Source: Thunnus maccoyii (Eukaryota > Chordata > Actinopteri > Scombriformes > Scombridae). From it: a stretch of 64,000 bases of DNA. Made by a program: the position numbers and the translations under genes. The stretch lies in assembly GCF_910596095.1 (NCBI RefSeq), contig NC_056534.1, forward strand, positions 8,246,990-8,310,989, written 5' to 3'. The notes below the pieces were generated by a model that did no database searches, had not been told where the DNA came from, and saw only the letters and a program-made list of their open reading frames with translations. This document shows, piece by piece, positions 1 to 12,544 of this stretch. Position 1 is the first letter of the stretch, and every line of letters starts with the position of its first letter.

Positions 1-470
1 GTGATCAGATGGCAGAATCAGCTAATCATTAAAGCAGTAGTTGGAGCTCAGGGCAGGTTCACCAATGGATAAATATATCTGGATATAGCTGACTGAGGAG
101 AGGATTATAATGTGTAAGCTTATTCTACAGAGACATTAATTGTGAGGCAGTCAGTATGAGAGAGTGTCAGCTAAACGCATACAATACAAAATACTATTAA
201 CTAATTAGTTTACACTTTGTGTTTTATACTTAAAATCATTCTGGTGGTTTAGAAAATTTTAGCCCATTAATTACACCATTACATCACTTGACATTACTCC
301 ATCAACTTTCCATGCAGCACTTATATAATTTGAAAACAACAGGAAATCAGTTGAACCACCTGTATACTTTGCAAAATGTTAATTTACTGGCTAAATTGTG
401 CAAAACCACCTGTGTGGTGCTTTAATGTGCACATTAAATGAAATCACCCTCGTCGTCTTTCTGCCTCCAG

Positions 471-3271
471 TCAGATCAATGCTCGGGACACGTCAGGTCA
501 GACGCCGCTGCACTTGGCGTGTGAGCGCAGTGACTCTGCGTGTGTGAAGGAGCTGTTGGAGGAAAGCCAGGCTCGCACTGACATCAGAGATCGCAACGGA
601 GAGACGCCCATGCACAGCGCCGCCAAGCAGGATTCTCCTGCCATCATTCAGGTCAGTACATGCGAAGAGGTTTTAACTTATCATGAAATCAGGTTAGGGG
701 GCAAATGATGGATCAATCTCTCTTACTAATGTGTCGTCCATCCTCTTCTCATCCAGATCCTGTGCTCACGGTTGTGCTCCGGGGTGAATGAGCTGAACAA
801 CAACGGGGAGACGCCACTCCACGTGTCCTGCCGCTTGGGCCGAGTGGAGGCCGTCAAAGCTCTGTTGGGCGGCGGAGCCAAGTGTGATATCATCGGAGGC
901 AGCGGCTACGCCATCCACGCTGCCATGAAGTACAACGAGAAGGGGTGAGCTGATGGAGGGATGAGGGTGATGAACATAAGAGTTGTACGGCCTGTCCTGC
1001 ACTCTGTGGTGTATTTGCTTATTATTTTATTGTCCAAAATGTACATTTTCAGTTACCAGCTACAGAATCACAGGAACTGGGAGGAGTCTGTATTTTCCTC
1101 AATGACACTACAAAACACATGGTTTTGAAGTAATAGTTTCCCTGGTTACCCTGCTGCTCTTCTACCATTAAGGTAGATGAATGCTTGTACTCTTTTTTTT
1201 CTTCTCTTTTTTTGGCTGGACCGCAACAGAGGAGCCCTATAACCGCGTCTGTCCATCACTGAGTCACTGAGTCACTGAGTTACACCATTGTTTTTTTTAA
1301 ATAAAGCACTTCTGTGTTCATGGTAAATAAAACAAAAGCTATATAACAAATAAATGTATGAATGCAAACTTTACACACCTGAAACACACTGTATTAGGGT
1401 CATTTACACTCAGCATTAATGAGTAACTTGACAGTTACTGTAGTAAAACTATATTTTGGGTTGTGGGTAAGTGAAATAATATATAAAACATAAAAAATAA
1501 TCGTAACTCAACCCTTCTTACACCAGCACCATATAGTCTACACCTAAAATCTGGTACAATGTATTTAAGTATTTTTAATATTTTTTTATGTGTACAGCAC
1601 ATTGAGTTACAACTACTGCATGAAAAGTGCAATACAAATAAATAAAGTTAAAGCGATGTTCATGTCTGATGGTAACCAGGCGACGTACAAATTAAAATCC
1701 CTCTAGTGTTTCATACCCGGTCCAGCCATATACCAGGTTTTGACCTAGTCTTGTGAACAAATGCATACAGGACCAGTGTGTATTGACTTTGGTATAAGAG
1801 CAGCAAACCTATTTCATAATGCTGGAGAGAACCTCTCAGAAGCACTACATCCAATGAACATATAGGAGTGGTACTGGGTATCCGAATTATCAGAATATAT
1901 GTGGTCGGAAGGGAATCTGTAGAGGTTGTTAAATGCTTTTTCCACAGAACAAGGACAGTGCTTTTAAGAAATAAAGGCTTTTTAAATAGGTCACTGAAAT
2001 TGTCAGCATACAAAATAAAAACAAAGTGGATTTTTTGCAGTTTTAGAGATATTGAATGTTGTGCTTCAGCTAATGTTTTAAACTCCCAGAATACAAAGTC
2101 TATAGCTTTAAGTTAATAGTACATGTGACTAGTCTCTTTGTGTTTCTGTCAGGTGTGCGGAGGAGATCCTCAAAGCAGACCCAGGCCAGCTCCAGGCTGA
2201 GGATTCTGTATATGGTGGGACGCCTCTCCACTGGGCCAAAACTGCCGAGGTGAGGAACATCAAGTGTTTTGTGGTTAGAATTAGTAGTCTGACTCTAGAG
2301 AAACCAAAGCGTTGAAGCTTTGATAGGAGAATAATGGATCTATGACCTTTGATGACCTCTGTGAGCAAGCAGCCCAAGTTTGAACAACATTTACAAAACT
2401 AATTTCATCCTGTATGAGTTTATGTCACTGCTTCCAATCAGAAATGCTGGCCTGTCATTGAGGCGTCCCACACCAAGACATGCAAGTTAGGCTTTAGGAA
2501 GAAGTAACAGGAGAAGTCCTGTTGTTCTGTCCATTTAATAAAGTCTTCCTCTCTCTGTGCCAGATGTGTCGTTTGCTGCTGGAGCATGGCTGTATGGTGA
2601 ATTATCTCAGTAAGACCGGAGAGAGCGCCCTCCACATTCTGACCAAGAAGGGCCGCTTTGAGGCAGCCATGGTGTTACTCACCCACGGAGCCAACGCCAA
2701 CCTGAAGGGACAAGATGGGAACACAGCTCTGCACCTCGCTATGAAGGTGAGTGTACGAGATGTTACGTCTGCCTTGCTCTTATCTTCCAGGTGAAAACAA
2801 TAATCTTACTGATAATCAAAGTGTTCATGAAAGGGAGGACAAAATGTCAAGGAGTGATTTTGCTAAGTAGTGGCAACACAGTATCGGTATGAGGGGAAAA
2901 CACTAAGAGCTACAACTCAGATTACAGGAGATTTATCCTAAAAATCCCAAACAATAGGGAAATCAGGCTGCATTACACATAAGGACAAACTTCACAGATC
3001 TCCTTTTCTGTAACAGGCAGCATGCTTACACTACAAGAACATCACACATCAATGATATATATTAAAGAGAGCTGGATATTGTCATTCTGCTGTGGAAATG
3101 CAGACGTTTTTTTGAAAATAATAATAATGCAACACTTGTGTGACACTGTGCTCATTAATTAGATGGACCACATGGAGTTGATCAAAGCTCTGATTGTATT
3201 TGGTGCTGATGTGGAGATCCACAACGACTTGGGAGAAACGCCTGGATTGATCGCTGCACGCACCAGCAAAG
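471..3271 (+). CDS. pla2g6: Ankyrin-repeat exons of pla2g6 copy 1
   Basis: Five exons encode about seven ankyrin-like repeats. Repeat cores visible in order are TPLHLAC, TPMHSAA, TPLHVSC, AIHAAMK, TPLHWAK, SALHILT and TALHLAM, ending in GETPGLIAA. The family uses this array for oligomerisation and for regulation of the lipase domain. The last three exons (2153 onward) also exist in copy 2. The first two (471-651 and 757-944) are found only here. Confidence 0.9.
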
Positions 3272-6200
3272 GTAAGAGAGACAGGATGGATGGAAAGAGA
3301 GATATCAACTGTAAGGTATACAGAAGTTGAATCAGGAAAATAAGGAACAGAGTAGGAATTCTGAGTTAGGACAGTGAAAAGCTGTGTTATATTTATAGAA
3401 CTTAATGTGACTGACCTAACACGCCTGTTTGTTCTAGTTTAATCAGATTATAACATGTTAACCCATAGTCTCATTTAACAGCATGTATTCCAATGTAGAT
3501 GGTAAAGCCGATGCATGAAAATGGTTGTTATGATATAATGAAACAATCTTTAGTGCCTTGTCTCTAAATATAAAGACCAGTTGTACCACTCTTGCTACTA
3601 ATTCATTGTTTTGTGACTATTTAGAAGCAGCATGGTTACAAAGCTTCTTTTTAAAGGTGCATCATGCAACTTTACCGTGGATGATGTAAAAACACCACAC
3701 ACTCCATTGTACATTTGCAGCATATGTATAAAGCTTTGATTTGATCATTTCCAGCTACTCAGTGATTTCAGAGCTCGCTCTCTGATCTGTAAGGGGATTT
3801 TGTGGAAAACTTCTCAGTTGATGTAGCTCCAGTCTCCTTCTCCATCTGCACATGTTCTACCTGTTCAACAGCAGAGGGCAGCACTTACAAAACATTTCAG
3901 TTGCCAAAGCTGAAAACATTTGCTCTTACATCAGTGCCACGATTAAGATATTTGTATCAGGCTTTCAGCACATATTTCTGATTTCTGCTCGCGTAAGAAC
4001 AGCATCCCAAATGTACTATTTATTACATGAGTGCTGTATTGGATTACATTTTAGTGCACTGAGTGTTTTCTAATAAATTCAGTGTATTATGAGCATAGAA
4101 TATAAGGATATAAAGCAAAAAGTAAAGGCCTAAAGTTGTGGATGTGGAAAGTCAGAACTCTGTTGAGCTGTTCTCGATATGTTGACTTTTTAGTCTAAAA
4201 AAAAAAAAATTTCAACCTCTTCGGCAACATTTAATGTCTACCATAGCAACATTTACATTGCCATGCAAAAGGCAAAATAATTTGACATTTCAGTGATTTC
4301 TAATAAAGGTCTGTGCATTGTTTCTACTGGATCTGTCTGTCTATTGAAACAAGATGATTATATGAGCATATTTGTTGTTTTCACATGGAGACAAATGTGT
4401 ATGAAACCCCATACTCGATGCTCTGAAGCAGAAATGATGGTAAATGGAGTTTGCTGTCATTAATTGATTTTTGTAAATGCATGATAATTGCTAACATCCT
4501 GCTTACATTCTTGCTTTCTCTCTCTGTCTCTTATCTATCACCCTCTATCTCTTCTCCTCTGCTTTTTGTGGTGTTTGTGCATGTCTAACTCCATTTGCGT
4601 GCATGTGTGTGTGTGTTTTTTTCGTTAAAACGAAAGGTCCGAATAGAAAGATACTGCTGGACATGCTGTGTAGTGTAGGGGTCCAGCGGTGCCTCCCCCC
4701 CTCCCCTGCCAGTCCTCCCCCCATCTCCAACAAGGCCCCACCTCCAGGCATAGGTAACAACCAACGTCCCATCCTCTGCCTCCCCTTCACTGCACTCTGT
4801 TTCAATGTTTCTCTCATCTACAGAATATGTCTCTGTTTGAGCTCTTTTACATTTTCTGTAACTTTTTACATTTAGTTTGCTGATTAGTGAAAAAAATGTT
4901 GTGTGTGCAACTTTCGAATAATCCTTAATCCTGAAAATACCAAATAACAAAAAGAAGGAATGTGTGGAAAGTAGTTAACAGAAAGAGGTTATTTTTTTAG
5001 TGCTAGATTTGAATTATGACTTGAGTACACAAGTGACTCAACAAGAAATCTGAGCTGAGGAATGTGACAGTATGAGAGTGAGAAGCTCTTGTAAATTAAA
5101 TAAGATAAAGCAAGTATCCTTACATGAAAGCAACATGCACGCATATCTACTTGACATTCTTGGTATAACTCCCCTGTGGCTTGTAGAAAACCCAGTGACC
5201 CCTTTCCTTTTCCATCCTTTGTGCATGAATTTGATCAATACTGTTGCCATGTGTTGGTCCCACACCAATAGCTGTTATGATTGGCTCACAGGGTTTGAGG
5301 ACATCATGTTCGTGGGGGCTGCAGTCACTGCAATGAGCAGAGGCACATCTGAAGTGGACGGGCCCAAAACGGGGAAAAGGAAGTGAGTATGTTTGTAATT
5401 CCACAGTTTCTCGTCTGTTTTTCATGGTTAAAGCAAGACTATGTAACTTCTGCTGAGCAGCAGCAACAGCAGCCTCTGCTGCCACAAGTGGTAATTAAAA
5501 GACACTGATGCATTTAATTCTGTTGATATCTGAGCAGTGAGGATACCGCACTACTGTAACATGAGGGAACACTATTTGAAGGGGAACAGACTTCAACACT
5601 TGCTGTATCTAGACTGCAAGTGTGGCATGAGCAGCATGTTTAGCAGAGCAGCAGCAGCAGTGAGTGCTCCGTCTGTGTGTCTACACAGAATGTCTCCTGT
5701 GTAGACACACAGACGGAGCACTCGCTGCTACACTTGCGGTCTAGACACGGGGTTACTGTTGTGACATCCCTCGCTGTGCCTCTGGCTGATCTTATTTCTA
5801 TGATTGTCTGAACCCGCAGCACCTGTGTGCTAAAATGTAACTACTAACAGCTAGCGTTATACTGACCGACTTATGCTGCGATCCACATCATCTTCACACA
5901 CCACGGAAAATACAGTCTGGTGGCCGCTAGTATGTAACTTAATTCTATTGATACTAATATAGCTACATATTGGTGAGATAACACGTGATTATAATTTACC
6001 AAAGGGCTCATCAGGCACACCAGCTGTCGCTTATTAGCTGAACACCCACCTGCCAGTACTCATAGAACTGGAGTTACGTCCAGGTAACTACTATTTCTTG
6101 TGAAGGATCGTACCTGCTCAACCCAAGTTACATAGTGCAAGAACAGGTGTTCAGGGAGCGGAGTGGGAATGAAAGAGGCGCCTTTCTCTCTATTACAAGT

Positions 6201-9200
6201 CAGTGTACCATCAAAATGATTATGAAGCTGTTATTTTAAGGTAAATAGTTGTATAATGTTGCTTCAAAGTAAAGTTTGTTATTTGTATGTGTTTCTGTCT
6301 TAGATGAGACAAAAAGTTCTAGTGTAAAAAAAGTGATATCTCCTCTCCTCTGCAGGATGGAAAGACTGCTGTGTCTGGATGGTGGAGGTATAAAAGGCCT
6401 GGTGCTGATCCAGATGCTGATCGCTCTGGAGAGAGAGGCCGGTCGGCCCACCAGAGAGCTCTTCGACTGGGTGGCTGGCACAAGCACTGGGGGGATTCTG
6501 GCCCTCGCTATAATCCACGGTGAGTGTGTTTTTCTTTCTGCTTCCAAGAGTTTTCATACCCTAGCATCAAAACAATAATGGTGTCTCTTCAATGTGTAGG
6601 AAAGTCCATGGAGTACCTTCGCTGCCTGTACTTCAGGATGAAAGAGCAGGTGTTCAAAGGGTCACGACCCTATGAATCAGCACCACTGGAGGATTTCCTG
6701 AAGAAAGAATTCGGAGAGAACACCAAGATGACAGATGTCCAATACCCCAGGTAACTGTTCATGTCAAACTTATTGAAGTCCTTTCATCCTAGAAGAAATA
6801 TGTTTTTGTCGTTGTTACTTCACTTGAATGTTTGAGCTTCACTTAACAGAATGATGTATGTGCAGAGTTTGACACTAGAAGACTGTTGTCACATTCAACT
6901 GCTGAAGCTGGAAAGTTTCTGTGTTAAATGAAAAGTTGTGTACGTATGAGCATAATTTGTGACATCACAACTAGTTTGCTAATTCTGGTCCAGTATGAAA
7001 CTTACACAAGTGTGATGAGGAGATTTGAAACCTTCAGTGCACATACACTGAGAATGGACTTTTCAGTGAAGTAGGAGACATCTTGAAATAAAAAATATTT
7101 GCATATTCATAGAGTCTGGATTTTTCAGTGAGGTAGAAAGAGTAGATGTCATTTTAAGAATTTCTAACCACATCAGACACATTTTTATGTCTTAACACAA
7201 GTTTGAAGGGGATTTTAGGGTTAAATGTGTCCACTAGGCAATAGGCAGAAAAGTGTAAAAAGGCAGTAGAGACACTAGACATTTCACTAAATGTCAACCT
7301 CATAGTGGCGCTGGAGTAAAAGTCAGGCGATCACCAGAGTCAGTAGGATGCGTCCTCTGGGGACAATGGAGATCTGTTCAAAATGTCATGCCAATCTGTT
7401 CAGTAGTTATTGAGATATTTCATTCTGGACCAAAGTGGAGAGAAAGAAAGAATGAGTGACAGACCTCACCACCCCTTGAACAATGCTGCTAGCATGGCTA
7501 AAAACTAGTAGTAGAGGATCCAGAATCTGTAAATGAGCAAATTTTGGTGTCAAAATGCTGGTTTTTCAGGTTTTGATCAGAATGTTTTGTCAAACACTTT
7601 TATGATGAACAAAAGCTGAGATATCTGACTAAAATTCACCTTTTTATGTTAAACTCACATCTACTCTATTATCTTCTCACTCATACATTTGTTCTTGTAC
7701 AGGGTGATGGTGACCAGTGTTCTGGCTGACAGACATCCAGGAGAACTGCACATCTTCAGGAACTATGACCCTCCCTCCGTCCACAGAGAGCCCCCGTATG
7801 CCACCACGGCCACGTTCCAGCCTCTCACTGTCCCACAAGGTACTAGACCTACTGCACTAGTGCTCAGATGTTTTATGAATGGTGGGTGGTGGTGTGTGTT
7901 GCTGTCTGCCACAGTTTCCGTCATGTTGCCACCAGATGGTGACATATTAAAGTATTTTCTAACTCTACATATGGTGGTAAATTATACTCACTTCATTCAG
8001 GATTATATATTTATTTAGAAAACGAAGCCTGAGAAGTCCATTTGTGTTGTGTTGTTTGAGTGGCAACCATGTTGTTGTTACAGGATGGGAGGATGAGGAT
8101 GTGTTGATAGTAGGATACACAGTGGAGCCAACCAGAAAGCGTAGGAAGGTGACAGCTGAAGGTGTGTTTGTGAGTGAGAAACAAAGGAACAGGTTCACAA
8201 AGAACTTAACTTGGTCGGTCACAAAATTACCTCACAAACTCCCATTTGTTCACGTATAAATATTATCCAGAATACATGCTTTTGAATACTTTAAATAGCA
8301 AAGCAGCAAAAAACATGTTTCAGCCCCACACCCTTTTCAACATGGATGAATGTGTTCACTTCTTCACTGTTTAAAACTCGGTTATTGATACACAGTGACA
8401 TTTTGGCACATTTCACTTTGTACTTAAGCTTGCACCCAGAATGATAAACTAGTCGATTAGATTGATTGTTTCATGCCTTTTTAAAATCTTAATATCAGAA
8501 CAACTTGTGTGGCGAGCTGCCCGCTCCAGTGGTGCTGCCCCCACCTACTTCCGACCGATGGGCCGCTTTCTGGACGGAGGGCTATTGGCCAACAACCCGA
8601 CACTAGACGCCATGTCAGAAATCCATCAGTACAACAAAGCCTTAAAAGCAGAGGTAGGTAACCTAACACCTTACTTATCTAGTCCTCCTTTTAAAAAAAT
8701 CAAATAATCTATCATCTCTCTTTTTAACTCTTCTCTCTCAGGGCCATGGGACGGAGGTCAAGAAGCTGGGTATAGTGGTCTCCCTTGGAACTGGTAAGCC
8801 ACACAGTTTTGTCTGCAATGGCAAATAATGTAATTCACACTAACTTTTCTACATGCAAAACCAATGGCCACTTAGTTTAGTTAGCTTAGTTTATGTCTTA
8901 CCCCATCTTCACTATTCAACATGAGTCTATTAAAGTATAAGGCTGGTGGTTTTCTATATTTTTATTATTGTAAACAAATCTAATGTGCAGAGTCAAACCA
9001 ACAATGAACCTATCCTACTTACAAGTATTGTCTGTGTATCCAAAGCCTAATACATCATATTCCTCTCTGCCATAGACCTCTGTTGTTGTCCAAAAACTAT
9101 TAAAAACATGTCGATGAGCCACACCGCTGTGAGTGACATGTTCCTTCCCCCCGAAGGCAATAGTTACTGTAGTTTGTTTAGAAACGGCTCCAAAGATTAA

Positions 9201-10741
9201 TAACAGCAGTAACATTGTCAGTCTCAGGAGAGACGTTCCTTGTAATGCAGGTCCTACTGAGCGTGATGCATGCTAATGCATTGTGCTAAGGTGGCTTCAC
9301 CAGCTTGTTGTGCTAGATGTCACAACCTCTTGACTTTCAGTGCAAAGTCAAGAGATGATGATACGTCAAGATGAAAGGTCAATATGACGTGTTTTTAATG
9401 ACAACAGGGGAGCTCAGAGGAATAAGATGTATCAGGCTTTGGATAAACTCACAACACTTGTAAGTAGGATCAGTTCATTGTTGGTTCGGCTCTGCACATG
9501 AGATTTGTTGACAATAAGAAAACTATTGATTATTATTATTATTGCATAGATTAAAGGATGTTTTCAATTGCTGTTGGGGGGGGAAGGAAGAAACATGTCC
9601 TTACAAAGAGATATTAGAAATCTGACGCCTAATAAGAGTGATTTACATCCCTAACTCCTACTATGTTTGTACCTTGCTTTGACCACTGAAATAAACAATA
9701 AACATTAACACAACTCATTGTGAGTAACAAAATTTAGAAACTCCTCCTGCTCCTCCAGCTGTACAGTATCTGTGCTCCTGTGTGTCTCCAGGTAAACCTC
9801 CTCAGGTGGTGGTGAGCTCTGTGGATGTTTTCCGGCCTTCTAACCCTCTGGAGCTGGCCAAGAGCTTTGTAGGAGCCAAAGAGCTGGGCAAGATGCTGGT
9901 GGACTGTGTGAGTATAGTTTGAGCACCTGCTTTTAAATTTACCTTGCTCCTCGTGTAAATCAATGAGTGCTGGATGCTCATCATCCTCAGCTGAAACTAT
10001 ATGTTTTTTCATATTAATTCATCCTGTCAGAGTTGTGTTTTCCACTTTTTGTGAAGCCTTTTAATATTCCTGATATTTTGGACATGACAACCAGTATCAA
10101 TAACATTTCAGAAAGTGTCTCTTATTCTAATATTTCCTCTCTCTCTGACTGGACAGTGTACAGATTCTGATGGCTGTGCAGTTGACAGAGCAAGAGCCTG
10201 GTGTGAAATGATCGACACCATCTACCACAGGTCAGCTGACCATAAATCTGCAGCACTTCCGTTTTTTATTTACTGCTGTCTCTGCTCTCTGTTTTAACTC
10301 CAGCTGGTAAAGAGTAAATGATTATCTGCTATGTTCCTGGCCTAAACTAGACATCACTGCAGCTCTATAACATCATAGACAGTATAACTTTACCAACCAA
10401 CACCATCTGGCTTGAAGCTCGGGTGAAGCTCAGCTTGAGTGACCCACATCGTTACAGCCTGAGATGCATGTTAATCAAATTTGTTTCTGTTTGTGTTTGT
10501 CAAATGGGCATTTATAGTATTCATGGTTGGTCTATTATCTCTAATGTACTTCAAAACGATGTAAAATTCACTATTTATTTATTGTCTTTTGTACAGATTG
10601 AGCCCCCAGCTGTCTCAGGAGGTGATGTTGGATGAAGTGAGTGACGCAGTCCTGGTGGACATGCTGTGGGAAACCCAAATGTACCTTTATGAGAAGAGAG
10701 AAGTCCTCCAATCCCTGGCAAAAGTGCTAATGGACAACTGA
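471..10741 (+). CDS. pla2g6: Calcium-independent phospholipase A2 beta (iPLA2-VIA), copy 1, 5'-partial
   Basis: Hydrolyses the sn-2 acyl chain of phospholipids without calcium; the family acts in membrane remodelling at cytosolic and mitochondrial membranes. Exons read by eye: 471-651, 757-944, 2153-2249, 2564-2746, 3163-3271, 4637-4753, 5292-5382, 6356-6519, 6600-6750, 7703-7839, 8499-8653, 8742-8793, 9792-9907, 10157-10230, 10597-10741. All joins keep phase, giving about 650 residues. Seven ankyrin-like repeats ([36 protein letters not shown] and others) come first. A proline-rich linker follows, then the patatin domain with glycine motif CLDGGGIKG, nucleophile elbow GTSTGG and catalytic Asp in DGGLLANNP. 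The start codon and about the first 145 residues, judged against the mammalian protein, lie left of the window. The linker matches the long mammalian isoform (PPPIS). The gene converges on receptor Ig-1. No break was seen. Confidence 0.95.
945..2152 (+). other. pla2g6 copy 1 intron holding the left duplication breakpoint
   Basis: This intron has no coding. From 1245 onward it matches the left end of the second pla2g6 copy (33521 onward). Bases before 1245 have no match there. The duplicated block therefore began inside this intron. Confidence 0.8.
3916..4248. other. Intron segment present only in pla2g6 copy 1
   Basis: The two copies align on either side (…GTTGC-AAAGCTGAA… and …AACATTTACATT…), but these roughly 330 bases are missing in copy 2, where the flanks meet near 36226. 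It includes a run of A at about 4197-4209 and has no coding. It could be an insertion here or a loss there. Confidence 0.7.
5438..6136. mobile_element. MITE-like non-autonomous DNA transposon in a pla2g6 intron
   Basis: A 12-base perfect terminal inverted repeat is seen, ACTATGTAACTT at 5438-5449 and AAGTTACATAGT at 6125-6136. It is flanked on both sides by the 5-base direct repeat GCAAG (5433-5437 and 6137-6141), as expected of a target-site duplication. The interior has no transposase coding and holds a long foldback. The family cannot be named from sequence alone. Copy 2 carries the same left end with the same flank. Confidence 0.7.
5608..5745. repeat. Long foldback (hairpin) inside the MITE-like element
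   Basis: The inner arms 5656-5688 and 5697-5729 pair over 33 bases, with one G.T wobble, around an 8-base loop. Outer arms 5608-5623 and 5730-5745 pair at 15 of 16 positions, leaving a one-sided bulge. The inner part, about 5637-5812, is missing in pla2g6 copy 2. Confidence 0.85.
6356..6519 (+). CDS. pla2g6: pla2g6 copy 1 exon with the catalytic serine
   Basis: This exon reads [18 protein letters not shown], then [25 protein letters not shown] is the GXSXG nucleophile elbow of patatin-like lipases, and DGGGIKG is the glycine-rich oxyanion/nucleotide motif. The acceptor is placed at the AG ending at 6355, because the previous exon ends in phase 2 and an alternative acceptor after 'gtcttag' near 6303 would give an immediate TGA. 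Confidence 0.92.
8499..8653 (+). CDS. pla2g6: pla2g6 copy 1 exon with the catalytic aspartate
   Basis: The exon encodes [19 protein letters not shown] followed by [18 protein letters not shown]. The Asp of DGG is the second member of the patatin Ser-Asp dyad. The reading is nearly identical to the mammalian protein over this stretch. Confidence 0.92.
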
Positions 10742-11905
10742 AAGCACAAGAAAATCATGAGGAAAGGCTATGAAGATGGGGCTATAAGAGCAGAAAGGAA
10801 TGTGAAAGCAAAATGGAGAAAAGGAGAGCAAAGGAGAGTCTTTTGAGTGGAGTCAAAGACAAGAGTGATTGGATGACGCACAAAGATTAGTGAGCCACGT
10901 GTTTGAATCGAAACTATGATGTCTGTGGCGGTGTGCTCTTTCTTTAAGACAAACCCCTTGAGCCGATGTGACCACAGTGACTTTCATATTTACACTTAAA
11001 TGTCAGTACACGATAGCAAATGTATAAAACATGGCAGAGACTGAAATCTAACAGGAAAACAACTGACAGGATGTCGCCTATTGGAAGACAAGTTATGTAG
11101 CATCTTATGACCTTATCACTGACCTTATCAAGTTTAATGTGTTTGTATATAAACCACTGAATTAGAGTGTGGAGTTTCCCTCCTTTGGTATGTGAATACA
11201 GGGGAACTGTAGGAGGAAGTGGTTCCAACTAAATCATACTAAGATCAGTATACACTGTGACTGTGATAGTGTCAGTTTACTGTCACCCTCTCCCTCTCTA
11301 TAGTGTTGCGTGAGAAGTTTTTGAATCCAGTTCTCATTGGTTGTGATAAAACCATAACGCCCTTCGTCATTCTTCATTTTGTTGTTCCTCTTTCTTTTTT
11401 TTTTTACCCAAGTAGCTGCAAAGACAATGTACAGACATATTACTTAAGGCCATATCAGAAGGACCCTACAGTAGCACAACAAAATCTGCAATATACTGTA
11501 ACACAGCTTGGACGATGGTGATGATGAACCAGATCTGCCTTATGTGTCTGGGGCCCAAATTTGTACTGTTTTCTTTCATTCACATCACACTGTCATGCCT
11601 TTTTATAGGTTATTTAGACTGACTTTAAACATAACCTCACTCCCATTGCTAACTTGCTTGCACACTGTACACTTGTTACAACCTTTCATAAAGGTATCTT
11701 GAACAAATATTTAACATGTACTTGTACAACTGGAATTATACACTTGAATTATAAACTTACTTGAAAGACAAAGAAACAATACTGCACTGGTGTTTGTACA
11801 ACCTAAACTAGAAGTAACAAATTATTTACATATGTTTTTTTTTGTATATGGATTAATTACTGAAGTGTATACTGGTATGGTAATAAAATATATTAATATG
11901 GACTT
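10742..11905 (+). other. pla2g6: 3' untranslated region of pla2g6 copy 1
   Basis: The stretch after the TGA at 10739-10741 has no exon-like coding. An AATAAA signal lies at 11882-11887 and the end is placed about 20 bases after it. The same stretch, with few differences, follows pla2g6 copy 2. Short reading frames here are not conserved as protein. The true 3' end would need transcript data. Confidence 0.55.
11882..11887 (+). promoter_or_regulatory. Polyadenylation signal AATAAA, pla2g6 copy 1
   Basis: Canonical hexamer 1.1 kb after the stop codon, kept at the matching place in copy 2 (43711-43716). Confidence 0.55.
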
Positions 11906-12544
11906 CAGTTGTGTCCATGACTGTTTTGTTTCTTTGTTGTGCACTTGATTTTCAGCCGACATGTTATTTAACTCAGCACGGGTAAGATTAGATCCCTGTT
12001 TTATTAATTAAATGCTGTGTGACCATTGAAGAATTCAGAGCATCAGTTAAAGTAAGTCAACTTTATTTAAAGGTACAATCCATAGTAAAGAAAAGGGTCA
12101 TCCCACCATCAAAACTCAAAACATATAATTGCATTCAACTTTTGCATTCAACTTAGTTGAAAGACCCTTTAAGAAAAGCATTAAAGACAACTGCTAAAAA
12201 GCTTTAATTATTCTCTGATGCTTTGTAAGAGAAAGTAAAACCATTTTTTAATTGTAATGTCACATTGTGTTAAACAAAGAAATTCTGATTCATTTTCATC
12301 TTTAATGGAAACCTGTAATTATGAATTATTAACCATTTCATGGTTAGTCCAATATCCTTTTTTATAATCACGTGTTTTAGCAATTATACAATAGTACTTC
12401 GACCAAAATGTTGCAAGACACTAACATTACCTTTCAATCAATAATGTGACCATTTCAAAATTTCTGCTATCACCATGGCAACTGCTGTAACGTTATGCCC
12501 GAAAAATATATACCTTTAGCTGCTCTTAACGAAAGAAACAAACA

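Noticed and set aside
4545-4950. Minus-strand frames across a proline-rich pla2g6 exon
   Set aside because: They are opposite-strand shadows of the exon at 4637-4753. Composition is driven by its C-rich stretch.
5147-5485. 112-codon minus-strand frame, also present in the second pla2g6 copy
   Set aside because: It is the shadow of a pla2g6 exon and its intron. It survives in both copies only because the DNA was duplicated recently.
5656-5729. Hairpin as a microRNA precursor
   Set aside because: The stem is almost perfect and sits inside a transposon-like element that copy 2 lost. That fits a palindromic repeat better than a conserved microRNA. Small-RNA data could change this.
8044-8259. 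Open frame in a pla2g6 intron, partly kept in copy 2 and preceded by an AG
   Set aside because: The flanking exons join in phase without it and match the family protein directly. The frame ends differ between copies and no family match is seen.
11303-11702. Short plus-strand frames after the pla2g6 stop, mirrored behind copy 2
   Set aside because: They lie in the 3' untranslated region, have no domain resemblance and have no splice context.
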